From assembly GCA_947561715.1 (NCBI GenBank), contig OX387201.1:7892001-7956000 (forward strand): 64,000 nucleotides of DNA. Reading direction: 5' to 3'. This document shows, piece after piece, positions 46,786 to 57,375 of this stretch. Under the pieces are notes generated by a model. The model searched no databases. It saw only the letters and a list, made by a program, of their open reading frames with translations, and had not been told where the DNA came from. The translations under genes and the position numbers were made by a program. Origin of the DNA: Ascidia mentula. Lineage: Eukaryota > Chordata > Ascidiacea > Phlebobranchia > Ascidiidae. Position 1 is the stretch's first letter, and every line of letters begins with the position of its first letter.

Positions 46786-49617
46786 CTACATGCTGGTTGA
46801 TGCGGATTTAGTCCTTAATGATTTCATCTGTGATTTGTTTGCTTTCTTCGACGTGCCGTGTAAATGGCTTGCAGCAGCTGTTTAAACAAGAGTATATAAA
46901 CGATATGTTACTGTTTCATATAAACGCAAAGTTTAAAAGCGACTCTCTCGTATTAAAAGCAAGTGAACTACCGTAGGCAATTCCTGAGAAGCACAGCAGG
47001 CCGAGTTGGATATAGATTTTTGTGGAAACACAGAAGCTTGTGCTCCATCCGTATTGCACCGCGAACCCAGCGAGACACCAAGTGTTCCAAGCCACAAAAG
47101 CCAGGTCCTGATCGCCCGGAAAGAACTGGCTGTGAGTTTCTTTCAAAAATAAGAAGCGCATATAAGTGGGCATTCTACCAATGTTCAAAAATTATAAAAA
47201 CTTACCGCTAATGAGAATAACCCACAACACCATTTCTACGCCAAAAGCAACAAACATCACATAAACTATGTAGAGATTTTCAGAAGAAGGTTTCCACAAA
47301 AGACAAACTACATAAAGAGATGTGTCGAAAACAATTCCAAGTACAATAAGTATATTTCTTCCAACACGTGCTGTAAGTTTTGAAATAACCACCGCCATGA
47401 TGACACCTGACGCTGAACAAATGGCCATGCAAAGTCCCACCTTGACAGAAAGTGCACTTGGGTTTCCTGGGACCAATATTTAAATATCTTAATGTTTCAA
47501 GAAATCCATGTAGTTAGTATGCAACACTCCAAACAGTTGACATTATTTTTATAGCAAACTGATTCATAGCATTATAGTTGACAAACTAAACACGCCAAGG
47601 CAGTTAGAATGCGGTCAGAATTTACAAAATAATTGCTTCCTTTTGGTATCTTCTGTAATGAGACCTTGCAACCAGCAACTATATATAATCCCATTATTTC
47701 AGTAAAATTTAATGGTAACATGATATGCAAATGTAAAGAATGCTCTAGCCTACCTGGTCAACACCCAACATGCAGGATGTAAACGATCTCGTCATTTCTC
47801 CGAAAACAAATGTAAGCAAAAGGCCCCCGTAAATTGAAAATGGCATAAGCAGGATTTGCTTCGGCTTGACAAACTGTCGTAAAATTGCCAAAGTGGACGA
47901 CAGGATCTCAGTGCATTTCGTCTTAATGTAGGTGAATATATAAGTTACATAATTTATCAGCTATAAAGGTGCGTAGGCCTATATCAAACGCCATATTACC
48001 CTCGGTTGTACGGTCATAGTCTCTGTTTCATTTTCGTTTGGGGTATTTTCCACGTCATCCGTAGTATCTATTATTTCAAGAACGTTATTCAGCGTAAAAA
48101 TGATGTAACCCTAAGAAAATGTTGCAAAGAAATTGTTTTGTATTCACTGAAAAACCACCTGCATTTGTCAATTTTTCATTTATCTTGCTCTTGTCCGATG
48201 TGCTCCCATTCAAACTGGGATCAATGTTTTCAACATATATCAGGTAAATGATGATGGATACGAAAACCATTGCTGCCATCAGGCCGATCATCACGTAAAG
48301 GGTTAGCTTAGACGTTGGGACGTATTTTTCAATGTTTTCTTGCGTTATATTGGGGTCTTGGCAGTCGTGAATTCCGCACACAGAAAAATCGATTTTTGCA
48401 AACGTGGAGTTGTTATTTGCACTGACTGATTTCCCCCCGTACAGAATAATGTAACTCAATGTGTTGGCAAAGATCTGCAATTTATAAATTTGTGAAATTC
48501 TAAACGAAGTTTGCTACTGAAAAGCAAATATGAATTTGAGCTTGGCTGGTCTAACAATCAAAGAAAAACCCTTCGGGTCGTATATATTTTAACCTGGCTG
48601 ATATCGAAGCCGGCAAAGAAGTAACCGATGAAAAGGACTTCACATTCATCTTCGTCCTTTCTGCTGTGACGGGCGTAGGATTTCGCGTAATGAACAGTGA
48701 AGAGAAGCAAGACTGGCCACATGCTTGCTTCCCCAAAACCAACCAACGCTGAGACGGGTATAAATATCCACGGCACTGTTAATAATATTAAATATATTGA
48801 AGATATAATATATGAAATATATTGATTACAATATGGAAAACTATGGTTTATTTGGTACCATTGTGTTTTCTGCAAATAACTGTAAACCATGTAGTCCATG
48901 TTCTATAAATTACGTGCATATATTATCATTTTAATACAAAAGAATCGTTTTAACGGCAAGATATTTCATATACCTGGATAAAAGTTGGCCAAAATGTACA
49001 GTAAGTAAAATATCTGGCACACGATGATCGTGCACTTGGCTCCTAGAATCCGAATGGCAGCGGGTGTCAGTATGATACAGAATACCACTGAGCATGAGTA
49101 GATGACAGCACCCGAAGTTGCTCCTGAGAAAAAGAAACGATATTACTGTCAAAGTAAATTGCAACTGTCTAGGAAACTTTCGTTTCAGGTTAAAATCTTT
49201 CAGTCTTCTTGAATTAGACATATATATTTCGCTTCGTTAAAAGCATCATCAGTGTCTATAAAAGCAAATTAAGAATTAGGTTCAAATAAAATAAAGTAAA
49301 GTAAATTGCAATAACATCTTACTTGGAGAAAAAGGTAAATTGCTTAATGGATGCGAATTTGCATTTGTTAGATACACACAGTTTGTGGTATATCCAGGAA
49401 GCTTACCTACACCTTCTTCAATGTTGATGCTCGGTTGAAGAATCAAGGTGGCATAATATGCTCCGTATGTAAGAAAGTACCCAACATAGAATATAGCAAA
49501 CTTTTTCAGAACCTCACGCTTTTCAGGCTTCATTTCTGCACTCCGACAACAAACTTGTAACTTAGGAACACTATTTATGGATCTGCTGATAATTCTAAGA
49601 TTAAAGACACTGCCCAT
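46786..49617 (-). CDS. UNC93-like: UNC-93/UNC93A-like membrane protein, copy J
   Basis: Exons in transcript order: 49407-49617, 48974-49123, 48594-48775, 48159-48474, 48000-48067, 47754-47921, 47206-47440, 46972-47139, 46786-46877; 529 codons plus TAG from the Met at 49617. The ATG used in H and I (MSRS) is ATC here (ISRS). The frame stays open upstream to a new ATG (MGSVFNLRI) that is followed leftward into inserted sequence; the internal MKPEKREV Met is the other candidate. Intron 1 has a 133-bp insertion (49165-49297). The extra intron 48068-48158 is 91 bases and is needed, because reading through it meets a stop. Loop SVCGIHDCQDPNITQ is intact. Confidence 0.83.
49165..49297. mobile_element. 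Short interspersed insertion in intron 1 of J, 14-bp TSD
   Basis: Copies H and I read TCAAAGTAAATTGCAAT at this point. In J, 133 extra bases are bounded by two copies of AAAGTAAATTGCAA (49151-49164, 49298-49311). The insert begins CTGTCTAGGAAACTTTCG and ends AAATAAAATAAAGT-like A-rich sequence. An A-rich tail and a long target duplication are SINE/non-LTR hallmarks. Confidence 0.85.
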
Positions 49618-49629
49618 GATTTGCACATT

Positions 49630-49877
49630 TCTTTTCGTTTTGTGTCGTTTACTGCGTCTTTTCCGCTTTTATGGGTGTGTCACCGAAAAAAATGATATAT
49701 GACGTCACCACCAACCCGCGAGCCTTATCTATATTTTGTGACGTCAGTCAGGTCAGCTCCATTAATCCTGGAGAGCAAGCGCGTCATTTACAACTGATGA
49801 TGGCATATTCACTTGTTGAAACATTTTAAATAAATAAAACATGTCAATCTCCTTGGCCAGTCTCTTTTCTCAGAAAC
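49630..49877. other. Inserted segment at the 5' end of copy J
   Basis: Homology to units 1 and 2 stops after GCACATTT (about 49627) and resumes at TAACTATTATGTAACCTG (49878). The inserted part contains two TGACGTCA-like sites (near 49700 and 49740) and ends in an A-rich AAATAAATAAAACATG stretch. It replaces the 5' flank of the H/I/J type directly upstream of J, so it may supply a new promoter or 5' UTR. Its class is unknown. Confidence 0.6.
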
Positions 49878-50095
49878 TTTTAACTATTATGTAACCTGTT
49901 AACAAGTCAAATTTATTTCCCTCCTCTATTCCACAGATATTGCATGTAACCGGTTTGGAAGACTGTTGTGTTTAGCGGAGTTACGTGCCTATTTTTACCG
50001 CATATGTTATCAGTTTTTTGAAAGTTTAAAACATTGGTTTCCTGTTGCATTATTTGCACCGATCTAAATTGGCACGATTAAACTTTTCCATACAA

Positions 50096-50765
50096 TGTGT
50101 TGCGAAATTTCCGAAAACAGTGCAGGACGTTGACCAGGATTTTGCAGGCATGCAGGAAAATGTTTCAGCTAGATAGATGCTGGTGTGCAACATATTTTGT
50201 CACGTATGAGAATATGTCTATGACCTACTAAAGCGTCCTAACGCAACTTTGTCTTCACATATAAGTTTTTTGCGTGTATAGTATTTAAAAAAAAGGTTTG
50301 GAACACCACTTACATCATATTCAACTAACATACTCTCACCTCTTGGTGACGCAATAGCACTGCTTAACGTTATTTCGTCGTGCAATGGCGGGTGATTGGC
50401 AGCATTGGTCAAGCGCCCGACCCGTATAAATGTGTTGCGAAATTTCCGAAAACAGTGCAGGACGTTGACCAGGATTTTGCAGGCATGCAGGAAAATGTTT
50501 CAGCTAGATAGATGCTGGTGTGCAACATATTTTGTCACGTATGAGAATATGTCTATGACCTACTAAAGCGTCCTAACGCAACTTTGTCTTCACATATAAG
50601 TTTTTTGCGTGTATAGTATTTAAAAAAAAAGGTTTGGAACACCACTTACATCATATTCAACTAACATACTCTCACCTCTTGGTGACGCAATAGCACTGCT
50701 TAACGTTATTTCGTCGTGCAATGGCGGGTGATTGGCAGCATTGGTCAAGCGCCCGACCCGTATAA
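50096..50765. repeat. 335-bp perfect tandem duplication
   Basis: 50096-50430 and 50431-50765 are the same sequence apart from one extra A in an A-run (8 against 9). Both begin TGTGTTGCGAAATTTCCG and end GCGCCCGACCCGTATAA. Such identity means a very recent event. The second copy runs on into a tRNA-like SINE end that the first copy lacks. Confidence 0.93.
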
Positions 50766-50845
50766 CAAGAAGTAAACCTGATCGGGATTCGTGGCCAGGA
50801 TATCCTGGGTTCAAATACCGGTGTAGTTAAAAAAAAATAAAACTT
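50713..50845 (+). mobile_element. tRNA-like SINE sequence
   Basis: A degenerate A-box region (TTGGTCAAGCGCCCGAC) is followed about 60 bases later by a B-box-like GGTTCAAATACC, then GTGTAGTT and an A-rich tail. The order and spacing are those of a tRNA-derived SINE head with tail. No real tRNA cloverleaf could be drawn, so it is not called as a tRNA gene. Confidence 0.5.
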
Positions 50846-51503
50846 CAGCAACAATTAATCTTGGCCGAACGCAATGAAACTGTCTTGTATAGGCAGAGGT
50901 CAAATCCGATTGTTCATGTTGGGTGAAAAGCAATGTTTTGACGTGTTTTGAGTCCTTGAGGTATCATAAACCTACTTTAACTAAAAACACGTATTCTGTG
51001 TAAACTTTATTAGTTCAAATGCCAGGTGAGATTTCTGGAAAACGAACAATGCAAAACCAAGCAAGGACATTACAACGGCAACGCAGAGCAAATGGAAGCG
51101 AGCGACACAACAGCAGACTTGGAGCAAAATGACGAAAACAAATAAACATGAACTTCCTCGAAACGGAATAAAGGCTATGAACTATCACGTGGTGTTTTTT
51201 TACTGACGTACGAATACGGAGAGTGCAAGGCGTTCCTGAACTTTACGTCATAAAAATGACATCACTGATATCGAATGGCGTTAAAAACATTTTTATCTCG
51301 CTGTCTTCATTTAACTTAATGCCGGATCTGCCTTCGCTGTGTGAGTTGGTTTCGAAACGACATCGAAAGTTTTCAAGCTAGCCAAATTAACATGTTTTGT
51401 TGATTTCTCGAAAGTCGTGACGAAAATGCCGTGTGGTAGCGGAATACAGCTTCCAGACTGAAATGACACAGTTTGTGCTTGTCGAAGAACTTTTCAAGCA
51501 ACT

Positions 51504-54500
51504 CTAGAGAAAAGTCGAGCCTTCGTGGTTTTCGTTGACGATGTCGTACAGTTTGTCCACTCTTTTGGTGACGCGTTTATTTTCTCCGATTTCTACAAAT
51601 AATTTTTCCTTGTAAATGCAAGCTTCTTTCGGAAACGGACATTACCAGAAAAATTAATAGTCTCTCTGACTTATTTGAAGTGTTCAAAAGTTTAGTTTAC
51701 AATCTTGTTTTCAGACAATTTCACAAAATCAGTGATAAAACACTTATTTTTCACTGGTTGCTGTTTCGGATTAGTAGATTTGGTATAAAGTTGGGAATGT
51801 TTTGCATGAAATTTGAGTGGTTATAATAAATATTAGCAAGACATGCAGGCAAAATGCTGCCTCGTAGATTCCTACACTTAATTACAAGAGTGTATAAATT
51901 AAACTTCAACAAATCCGACTCTACTACCATGCCATTACCATTTCAAATCTTATATGGTCACATGTATGTGTTGTGATTTAGAACCAATTACAAAGGCGCA
52001 AGCATAGGAATATTTTCCTGATATACATAAGCTCTGGAAACAATATCTGACACATTCGCGTGAATTTACTGAATTTCAGTTCTCTTGATATGTTTTGTAA
52101 CAGAGAAGGATACGCAACTTACTGTAGGACAGGACAGCTACACACAACACGCCTATCTGTACGTAGATCTTGTAGTTAACGCACAGACTTGTGCTCCAGC
52201 CATATTGTATAGCAATTCCAATTAAGACCCAAAGATTCCAGACCGTGAAGGCGATATCTTGTTGTTTGGCAAAATATGCGGCATGCATTTCTGAAAAATA
52301 AAATTTTGAAGATATGAAATATTTATCGTCTCAAACTTATGCACAGATGCCTTTTGTGTTAAACTAAATACCTACACATTCCGTTTTTGAATACACGTAA
52401 TTTTGGTCTTGTGTAGACGTCATTTTGACCTATGTGAGAGAAACCTTGCAAAAGTTATTGATGCGGAAAGGTCAGTTTCCCTATAATTTCGAGTAACAAT
52501 AAGAAAACTGATCCAAGCAGACTTCATTAAGGCAACACAAAAAACATAGACAAGCAATGTGTTAGGTGGAACACACGTACCGTTCACCATGGGTTGCCAT
52601 ATCCCGTTGATTGTGCCGACGAGAAAGAATATTAGGTAAACTACCCAGAGTGTCGACGAGGTCGGAATCCAGAAAAGGCAGAGCATGTACGTGCCAGTGT
52701 CCAGCAGGAATGCGAAGATGAGCGGAGTGTTGCGTCCATACCGACTTGATATTATTCCAGTGAAAACCGACACGACGCCGGAAGCGGCAGAAAAGATTAC
52801 CATGCACAGACCCACCTGCCAAGAATAACATACGCATGTTTGTGTTGTTTCACCTTCAGGCATTCGCGATGTTTCGTTGCAAGCTAAAACCGTACTTACT
52901 ACTTCAGTGTCAATAAAGGTTGTAGCAGGCTGTTATAATTGCATTAAAAACAAGGCTTAGACGCGAATTGTTTACCCTGGTACAGTAGCCATGCGTAATT
53001 CGCAAAAAATAAACTATATAACTTTTACTTCCAGCGCTGACGTTACACTGGGAAGGCAGCATGGTGCTGACGTACGCACCAGTAAATGCTTCTGTCGTAA
53101 AAGAAGCCAAATAAACAAACATAGCACGTAACCGATCGTTTCGACTCAGTTTCTCCACACATTTCCGCACGTCCGCACTATCAGTCAGCATCTTTGGTTT
53201 AAAAACGCTCCGACCACAAGTGAATGCATGAAGGAGGGTGACATAATATGATCCTTAGCCCAAATGTTATTAAACGTGGGGCCAATGGTGCTTTGTTTTA
53301 TGTTTGCTGGATTTGGGTGCTACGGCGTTACAGCTCCGTAAGCAAACAACTCCCTGATGAAATAAGATTTGTGCGTATACTGATTTGAACCACAAGTTAC
53401 CTTTAAGTAAAACAGAGTTGGTTTGAGTTTTTTGTGTACCACTATCCACATAAACAGGTCTGTCTTTGTAAAAACAGCGCGGCTAGTTTTAATAAAAGTC
53501 AACTTTGTTTTAGGCTTAGCGAACTATATAGTGTATCACGTTGATTATAATCTTTGGTGTACCAAAGATAAACAATGACTTGGGGCTTGCTGCGACTTAC
53601 CTGGTCAACACCCAACATGCAAGAAGCAAAAGCTCGCGTCAACTCGGAAAAGACGAACGACATCTGCAGGCCATTGTAAAGAGCAAACGGTGTAATGAGA
53701 AGTTGCCTCGGATTGATCAAATGCCTCAGCGTGGCTTTGATCGTCGACACCGCCACAGTCTTCAGACCCTTTCAAGCAAGTAAACATTTGAAAATGGCAT
53801 GTTGCCGCTGTGACACAGCGTTATGCAATCCCTGGCAATGACCGCTGACAAACAAAATGACATTCCGAACAAAATGACATCAACTAAAGCTATTCAGGCT
53901 AAAAAAATATACAAGTGAAATTTGATGCATACGTCGTTGTGTTCTTGTTTCTATGATAGGTTGGTTGGAAAATGTTTTTAGTATAGCAGTTGCTGTGCGG
54001 TGCAACAAAATCTAGCTCCACGTACTTTTAGTATAGTTAGTGGTGAAAGAGATTTTTAAGTTAGTAGGTATATGTCAAAGAGTTGAGCAACAGCAAATAA
54101 GCAATCAAAAATACACCAGCAAGAATCGAGGCTCACCTCTTTGGTTTTTTTCTTGTCGGCAATCGAGTCAACGTCGCTTTTAATTTTGCGTGCATTTGAA
54201 GCCAGTGCACTGCTGCTACCGTTCCTCTCTATGCTTTCGACTATCGGGGGCCTGTAACCGGCCTCCAAGGACGGGTCGATTTCACGGAGAAAGATGGCAT
54301 GAATTCCGATGGCAATGACCACCATGGCTCCCATAACGCCTATCATCAGGTACAAGGTGGTCTGGGAGGCTGGTAAGTACTGGTACAAGATTTGTCGTGT
54401 GATGTTCGGATCCTGGCAGTCGTCGGCCCCGCAAATTGACAAGTCAAGGGTGTTGGAAGACTTGGGTAAATTGCTTGCGTCCATCAGCTCCAGGAGAGTA

Positions 54501-57375
54501 ATGTTTAGCGTCGAAGGCACGGGCGATTTTCCGGCGTAAAGAATGGCGTAACTCACCAGGTTTCCAAACACCTGATGTCAAGTGAGGAGATAGTAAGAAT
54601 AGGAAGCTGGCTACGTTTAAGCCTAGGTAATGGGATCATGACGCAGTTGGTGGAATTTCTCAGCCACTGCATAAGCAGGTTGTTTACCAGCGTAGCATTG
54701 TTTTGAACACTACGCAGAAATTTCGCGGCGGAAACACCACGCCTAAAGTTGTCTGAACACAAATACACTACACAGACCATCCATACCACACGTGCACTAT
54801 TTTAAGCTAAGTTTACCATGGTTGAAGTAAAAAACTGTCAGATTGGTTGCATTATACATATATGCTCAAAGTTTAATATCGTTTTCAATACCTGTAGGAG
54901 ACAGCACAGTGTAAATTAACAAGTTAGCAAATGTCTTACCTTGATCAACTTACACTACACGGTTTTTAAAAAAAAGATGTTTTTTGTTTTACATTTTTAA
55001 TTATTATGACAGGGTTGCATTGTGAAGGATATTAATAAGATTGTTTATTGTTGTTGAGTGGCGTATGCAATTAAAGTGGCACAGCGTATCAGTTTGTTAT
55101 TGTGTATGTTCCTACGCTTGTTTAAACAGTGCTGTGCCAAATCAGAAACACTATCCGAAAAATTTGTCTATAAACGAGTCCATAAAGATTGGAATTTCAA
55201 AATTTTGTCAAAATTATTGTTGTCAGTTGAGAATAATGGATGAAAATTCACAGGCAAGCGTCTTTGGCCAGTTGGTATTATTTGTGCCAGAATCAACAAA
55301 ACATGTACCTGACTAATCTGAAACACAGAGAAAAAGTATCCAATGAATTCGCTCTCGTATGCGTCCACGGCCTTGTTGCTGTGTTTTGCATAACATCGTG
55401 CGTAGTGGACACTGAATAGGACCATAGTGGGCCACATCGTAGCTTCTCCCATACCCACTAAAACCCCGGCTGGAATAAGGGTGTAAGCCTCTGCAAAAAG
55501 ATACTGCATTTGTTTCATTTGTGAAAACATAAAAGACGATCAGAAAATCGATTTGTGTGAATGACACATTCTGTACTTGTCAAGAGTTATTTCGTGCACC
55601 TTAAATCGATAATTTTTAGTTTTATCTGAAATTTAGTAATAACCATTTCCTACAAAGAAAAAGAAACAAGCAGTTACGCGAAAATTTGTTTAACTTATTT
55701 GTAGAACTCTATATTCTATTCATATCAATGTCAAGTATTCCATTCGATACAAAATTAGCTTCTAACTAGTTATAGTTTAATCTTTGTAACAAATAAGAAT
55801 TGTTTTCTTGTTTTGAAAAAAGTAAGAAAAGTCAGGATCATAAATCGAACTGTGCAAAAACGAACGCGTGACCTCAGAGATAAACTCGAGGTAATGTACA
55901 ACAGTTGAATAATTTCATAATTCAATCTTGCTTGACTGTGCACACACTGTATAGGCTACAGCTCTAACACGTTTAAAATAAATATTTAAATTTTAAAAAA
56001 GGGTGTGTCTGCCATGTTTTCGATAAACTGTTGCTGTGTTATATTTTGTGATGCGTTGCCATATTGTAAAGATTGTGGGAGTAAAGCGAGTTATGAAAGG
56101 CAACGAAACACTGAAATATAGCTTCGTCTGTTTCAGGAAAGTTGTTCATATCGTGCCAATGAAATCAATAAGCAACGGTACGTTTACCTGGTAGCATGTT
56201 TGCTAAGACGTAAGTCAGGTAACTGATTTGGCAGACGATCACCGATATTTTTGTTCCAAAAACCCGCATCACAACTGGTGTAAGTGCCACCCCAAACAAG
56301 GCCGCTGTGGCGTAAGTGATGGTCACGGAAGCAGCGCCTGTGATATCAGAAAATGTTTGAACACTCATTGAAGGTATTATGTAACTTTAGCGCTCCTCGT
56401 TTGTTACGTAACCAGCGAGCAGTTGCCCCACATACCAGAGTTGCTAAGTGCCATACAATAAAAACAATTTTAACCAGTTTGAATTTGCAGAAGTTAGATA
56501 TATAGAAGGAATGTGCACGATTACATTTGAAAAATGTCATGTTTGTGATTAGTATATACACTTGCATATCTCTGAAAACAAATAAAAACTAATGATCACT
56601 AAGGTCCAATCTGGTATTGGCCACAATACACCTCCCAATGTTATTAGGGTCAGCTATTCAAAGAACTCGGGTCCATTGAACTTAGCTGATAAAAAAGTAT
56701 TCAGCATGGCCCAAAACAAACAATTAAATGGCAATAAAAATACAACAACGCGCATCAACCATTTCGCTTATAGGTCACATATTGTCATTACCGACAGTAA
56801 TTTGAAACCAATTCCTTGTCAACATACTAAATCGAGCCTAAATCAATTAACATGGAGTCGTTACTGGTAATTTAGGAAAATCTCCAATATTTTGGGAACA
56901 GGTCTTCTTTTGAAGTTTAAGACCGAATTTATCCGCCATGAAATAACGTCGTTGCTTTTTTAGCATTTTGGTTTGGAGCAAATGAACGTCTTGTTAAACA
57001 CGGGAAGTGGATGTTTGTGTCAACACGATGTACACCCGATTGCAATCACCACAGTTCCTAATGATCGAGACTTTTAATTTGACTGGTGGCGTCCTTTACC
57101 CTTTCAACCTTTTGTAGTCACACGTCATCCAAGCATATGTGGGGACCGAGCCGCGATACCGAATCCTAATATAAATACACAAACAAAAACATCACAAACA
57201 TACCAACACCATGCTCGATGTTGATGCTCGACTGCAGGAAGAGAAAGGCACAGTAGGCGGAAAACGTCAGAAAAACTCCCGATGCAAACAAGATAAACTT
57301 GAAAACTGTGGAGCGCCGTTGCAATTTCACATCCTCTCGCGCGTCACTGGCGGTTAGAGGGTGTCGCATCTCCAT
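51504..57375 (-). CDS. UNC93-like: UNC-93/UNC93A-like membrane protein, copy K
   Basis: Exons in transcript order: 57204-57375, 56188-56337, 55309-55490, 54137-54571, 53601-53768, 52581-52815, 52123-52290, 51504-51592; 532 codons plus TAG. The single-copy lineage of the array, with introns of 288-866 bases against 50-100 in A-C. The start is MEMRHPLTASDAREDVKLQ. The exon 4 loop is the longest in the array and carries an N-linked site (NIT) before LSICGADDCQDPNITR and another within it. The central loop has SIERNGSSSALASNARK and DKKKTKE. Exon 6 has SSRYGRNTPLIFAFL; exon 7 AFTVWNLWVLIGIAIQYGW. Exon 8 (IGENKRVTKRVDKLYDIVNE...) was placed by the shared IGE/VGE word after the acceptor. The large introns show no recognisable elements. 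Confidence 0.85.

Larger units (their letters stand above)
49618..51503. other. J-K spacer
   Basis: No gene is seen. It holds a ~245-bp insertion next to the start of J (49630-49877), a 335-bp tandem duplication (50096-50765), and a tRNA-like SINE end (50713-50845). From 50850 to 51503 I see no recognisable feature except GACGTCA-type words in the first insertion. Confidence 0.55.

Noticed and set aside
50096..50765. CRISPR-like direct repeats
   Set aside because: Two 335-bp copies without spacers in a eukaryotic intergenic region are a tandem duplication; no CRISPR array is present in the window.
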